Program-made: the position numbers and the translations under genes
In this document: piece after piece, positions 7,025 to 9,269 of the stretch
How the letters are laid out: each line of letters begins with the position of its first letter
Position numbering within the stretch: position 1 is the first letter of the stretch
DNA from: Bacteroidota bacterium
GTDB lineage: Bacteria > Bacteroidota > Bacteroidia > AKYH767-A > JABDAW01
Assembly (NCBI GenBank): GCA_023251595.1
Contig: JAHEYM010000114.1
Location: forward strand, 747 to 10,015
Reading direction: 5' to 3'
Length of the DNA: 9,269 nucleotides
Notes under the pieces: generated by a model
The model's database searches: none
What the model saw: only the letters and a program-made list of their open reading frames with translations
What the model was told of the DNA's origin: nothing

Positions 7025-7072
7025 AATATGATAAATGTCATAATATAATTCTCTGTAATGCCTGATATTTAC
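7025..7072 (+). promoter_or_regulatory. CRP/FNR-type site (one mismatch) and weak -7 element for moaA
   Basis: TGATAAATGTCA (7030-7041, centre 7035.5) matches TGAT-N4-ATCA at seven of eight fixed bases, and with its flanks reads ATGA...TCAT. The sequence GATATTTA (7065-7072) is a weak TAnnTTTG-like element (four of six fixed bases). Its end is 36.5 bases from the dyad centre, the same distance as in the three minus-strand promoters. A start near 7077 leaves a leader of about 15 bases before the moaA ATG. On its own this promoter would be unconvincing. The shared spacing is the main support. Confidence 0.45.
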
Positions 7073-7091
7073 ATATAATTGAATTCCTGAA

Positions 7092-8075
7092 ATGTTAACA
7101 GATTCACACAACCGTATCCACAACTATTTGCGGATATCACTGACAGATAAATGTAACCTGCGATGTTCCTACTGCAATCCGGTGGATCTGCCAAAGGGAT
7201 ATTGTTCAGGTAAAACAAAAATGTCTGCGGAAGAAATTAATTCGATCATACGGGTTTTTGTGGGAGAGGGCGTAAATAAAATCCGGCTCACGGGTGGGGA
7301 ACCGTTATTAAGAAAAGATGCAAAAGAAATTATCCGGCTTATTTCAAAATATCCTGTTGAGATTTCCCTCACAACAAATGGCGTTTTTGTTCATGAATAT
7401 ATTGATGTCTTTAAAGAAGCAGGTATTAAATCCGTGAATGTTAGTTTAGATTCGCTTGATGAGAAAACTAATTTATTTATCAGTGGTCGTAATGAATTTC
7501 ATCGTGTTAAAAACAATATAGAATTATTGTTGAAGAATGAAATTCGTGTAAAAGTGAATATGGTAGTTATAAAAAATGTCAATCATCATGAGATTCCGGA
7601 CTTTGTTGAGTGGACGAAAAATGAACCGATTCAGGTCAGATTTATAGAATTTATGCCGTTCTCGGGGAATTTATGGAGTAAAGAAAAAGTTTTTTCGCGC
7701 CATGAAATGTTGGAACTCATTTCGTCATCATATAATTTCCTTAAACTGTCGGATGAAAAACATCAAACTTCAGCAAAATATTTTATCCCCGAGTTCAGAG
7801 GTTCATTTGCAATCATCAGCACAATGAGCGAACCTTTTTGCAGCGAATGCAATCGAATGCGTCTAACCACTGACGGTAAAATGAAAAACTGTCTTTTCTC
7901 AAAAAACGAAGCTGATATTCTCGGAGCTTTTCGGCGAGGGGAAGATATAGTTCCAATCATTCGACTATGTCTGGCAAGTAAAGAAGAATTTCTGGGTGGA
8001 CAGTTCACACATATATATGAAAGTACCGACGCATCGCAAATTAATAACAGAAGCATGATAAATATTGGAGGTTGA
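7092..8075 (+). CDS. moaA: GTP 3',8-cyclase MoaA (molybdenum cofactor biosynthesis)
   Basis: A radical-SAM enzyme that, with MoaC, turns GTP into cyclic pyranopterin monophosphate, the first step of molybdenum-cofactor synthesis in the cytoplasm. The 327 residues carry the N-terminal CxxxCxxC cluster motif (Cys21, Cys25, Cys28), the SAM-binding TGGEP (67-71), and the second, substrate-binding cluster Cys250-x2-Cys253-x13-Cys267 in the EPFCSECNRMRLTTDGK context. The chain ends in Gly-Gly, the conserved MoaA tail needed for activity. Length and motifs are complete, so the protein should be functional. The ATG gives the expected N-terminus shortly before the first cysteine. It is divergent from the SDR gene and its stop lies just before moeA. 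moaC, moaE and moaD are not in the window. Confidence 0.96.
   Translation: MLTDSHNRIHNYLRISLTDKCNLRCSYCNPVDLPKGYCSGKTKMSAEEINSIIRVFVGEGVNKIRLTGGEPLLRKDAKEIIRLISKYPVEISLTTNGVFVHEYIDVFKEAGIKSVNVSLDSLDEKTNLFISGRNEFHRVKNNIELLLKNEIRVKVNMVVIKNVNHHEIPDFVEWTKNEPIQVRFIEFMPFSGNLWSKEKVFSRHEMLELISSSYNFLKLSDEKHQTSAKYFIPEFRGSFAIISTMSEPFCSECNRMRLTTDGKMKNCLFSKNEADILGAFRRGEDIVPIIRLCLASKEEFLGGQFTHIYESTDASQINNRSMINIGG
8067..8071 (+). promoter_or_regulatory. Ribosome binding site GGAGG at the moaA-moeA junction
   Basis: GGAGG overlaps the last codons of moaA and is the clearest Shine-Dalgarno sequence noticed at any gene start in the window. It abuts the in-frame TTG at 8072 (too close to use) and is 15 bases before the ATG at 8087 (long). 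It is well spaced only for an out-of-frame ATG at 8082 that encodes Met-Lys-stop, whose TGA overlaps the 8087 ATG. It may therefore load ribosomes that reinitiate on moeA. Confidence 0.4.
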
Positions 8076-8086
8076 CTTTATATGAA

Positions 8087-9262
8087 ATGATTAGTGTAAT
8101 TGAAGCAAAAGAACTGATATTGAGAAATTGCGAAATGTATCGCATTTCTGAGGTTTCATTACCCGACGCCGTAGGATGTATTTTGGCAGAATCTATCACA
8201 TCACCAATTGATAATCCTCCATTTAATCAGTCGAATATGGATGGTTATGGGTTTTCATTCGAACATTGGGATCAGAAAAGTGAATTGATTGTGACTGGAG
8301 AAATTCAAACGGGAAATTATTCTGCAAAAAAAATAAAACCATTGGAAGCAGTCCGGATTTATACCGGCGCTCCCCTCCCTCCGGGAACAGATACTGTAGT
8401 AGTGCAGGAAAAGGTAGTTGTAAATCAAGACAAAATATTTATAAAAGATACTGACTTGAAGAAAGGAGTTAATGTCAGGCTTCAGGGTTCTCAGTCCAAA
8501 ATAAATGAACTTGTTTTGGAAAATGGACGATATATTAATGCACCCTCGGTCTCGTTTCTGGCCGGTCTTGGAATTGAAAAAGTAAAAGTGTTTACAAAAC
8601 CTTCCGTAAGTATTATTGTGACAGGAAATGAATTAATTAATGCGGGTGAAGTTCTTACACCAGGGAAAATTTATGAATCAAACTCTTTGGGCTTGACTGC
8701 CGCATTAGCTCAAATCGGCATTATGCCTTACGTAGTTGACAATGTAGATGATGACGAAAATAGAATAATGAACTTAATAAATAAAAACCTGCATAACGAT
8801 ATAATCATCCTCACAGGTGGTGCTTCGGTTGGTGAGTATGACTTTGTGTGCGGTGCGCTGAATAAATGCGAAGTAAAACAAATATTTCATAAAGTAAAAC
8901 AAAAGCCGGGAAAACCTTTTTACTTCGGTCGGAAAGCAGATACTTTAATTTTCGCATTGCTAGGTAATCCCGCTGCAGTAATGACCTGTTTCTACGAATA
9001 TATAATTCCTGCAATTCGTAAATTTATAAGAAAGGAACAATCGATAAAATCGAAATTGCCTTTAACAAATGATTTTACAAAGACAGCCGGTCTTACATAT
9101 TTTCTGAAGGGGAAAATATCCGGAGATGGGGTTGGGATTTTGTCGGGTCAGGAAAGTTATCGGATGGATTCATTTGCTATTGCTGATTGTATTATTGAAT
9201 TGAAAGAAGAAAAGGAATGCTATAAAAAAGGTGATTGGGTTGAAATAAATATGATTGGATAA
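8087..9262 (+). CDS. moeA: Molybdopterin molybdenumtransferase MoeA
   Basis: It inserts molybdate into adenylylated molybdopterin, the last common step of cofactor synthesis. The 391 residues cover the full MoeA length, with the family's motifs: SNMDGYG (49-55), YTGAPLPPG (92-100), TGNEL (179-183), the MogA-like TGGASVGEYD (243-252), PGKP (274-277) and GNP (293-295). The acidic residues expected in the active site (in MDGYG, TGNEL, VDDDEN and GEYD) are all present. LLGNP replaces the usual LPGNP. I chose the ATG at 8087 because MISVIEAKELI is the normal MoeA start. A TTG at 8072 would add five residues and overlap moaA by four bases. It lies 11 bases after the moaA stop and is presumably cotranscribed. 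Many bacteria have a separate adenylyltransferase (MogA), which is not seen here. Confidence 0.95.
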   Translation: MISVIEAKELILRNCEMYRISEVSLPDAVGCILAESITSPIDNPPFNQSNMDGYGFSFEHWDQKSELIVTGEIQTGNYSAKKIKPLEAVRIYTGAPLPPGTDTVVVQEKVVVNQDKIFIKDTDLKKGVNVRLQGSQSKINELVLENGRYINAPSVSFLAGLGIEKVKVFTKPSVSIIVTGNELINAGEVLTPGKIYESNSLGLTAALAQIGIMPYVVDNVDDDENRIMNLINKNLHNDIIILTGGASVGEYDFVCGALNKCEVKQIFHKVKQKPGKPFYFGRKADTLIFALLGNPAAVMTCFYEYIIPAIRKFIRKEQSIKSKLPLTNDFTKTAGLTYFLKGKISGDGVGILSGQESYRMDSFAIADCIIELKEEKECYKKGDWVEINMIG

Positions 9263-9263
9263 A

Positions 9264-9269
9264 ATGAAA
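9264..9269 (+). CDS. Possible start of a further gene in the moa/moe operon (cut by the window edge)
   Basis: An ATG followed by a lysine codon begins one base after the moeA stop codon, a spacing typical of bacterial operons. Only two codons are visible, so neither coding status nor identity can be established. In this context another molybdenum-cofactor gene would be unsurprising, but that is a guess. Confidence 0.25.

Noticed and set aside
7064..7075. TGATATTTACAT as a second dyad before moaA
   Set aside because: The second half (ACAT) does not match ATCA and it overlaps the proposed -7 element.
7763..8056. 97-residue minus-strand open frame opposite the end of moaA
   Set aside because: It is antisense to the conserved C-terminal cluster region of MoaA and looks like a shadow frame.
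1..9269. CRISPR arrays, tRNA/rRNA genes, insertion sequences or toxin-antitoxin pairs
   Set aside because: No direct-repeat arrays, cloverleaf-like segments, transposase motifs or paired small genes were seen. Gaps between genes are all under about 160 bases.

Overview
The window is AT-rich DNA that looks like Bacteroidota. The clues are TAnnTTTG-type -7 promoter elements, weak or absent Shine-Dalgarno sequences, and proteins of Bacteroidota flavour, including an 'ACG'-type outer-membrane protein and an OsmC of the EVATPP.FPGGM type. This placement is an inference; there is no rRNA or other taxonomic marker. I saw no tRNA, rRNA, insertion sequence, CRISPR array or phage gene, and coding density is very high.

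Layout. Positions 1-126 (-) hold the start of an OsmC-family protein that runs off the left edge. Positions 239-1758 (-) hold a two-gene redox module: a five-helix membrane protein with two pairs of histidines 14 residues apart (the di-heme b pattern), translationally coupled to a secreted cytochrome with ten CXXCH motifs. Positions 1913-6949 (-) hold a three-gene unit with overlapping reading frames: an NmrA/YbjT-type Rossmann protein with a C-terminal DUF2867-like domain, an outer-membrane beta-barrel-like protein, and an 830-residue cation P-type ATPase with an atypical membrane ion-site sequence. Divergently, positions 7092-9262 (+) hold moaA and moeA, two steps of molybdenum-cofactor synthesis.

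The most interesting signal is regulatory. TGAT-N4-ATCA dyads of CRP/FNR type lie before osmC, before the cytochrome b/c pair and before the outer-membrane protein, and a one-mismatch version lies before moaA. In all four, the dyad centre is 36.5 bases upstream of the last base of a TAnnTTTG-like element, which is the geometry of a class II activator site at about -41.5. The shared geometry suggests one CRP/FNR-family regulator, possibly sensing oxygen loss or nitrogen oxides, switching on the whole window. The SDR gene instead has a good constitutive-type promoter (TTTG-N20-TACTTTTG).

Working model (inference): this is an accessory locus for anaerobic respiration. The b/c pair would carry electrons from the quinone pool to the periplasm, and MoaA/MoeA would supply cofactor to a molybdoenzyme encoded elsewhere. 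OsmC, the barrel protein and the ATPase would handle stress or ion homeostasis under the same condition. The terminal reductase and the regulator are not in the window.
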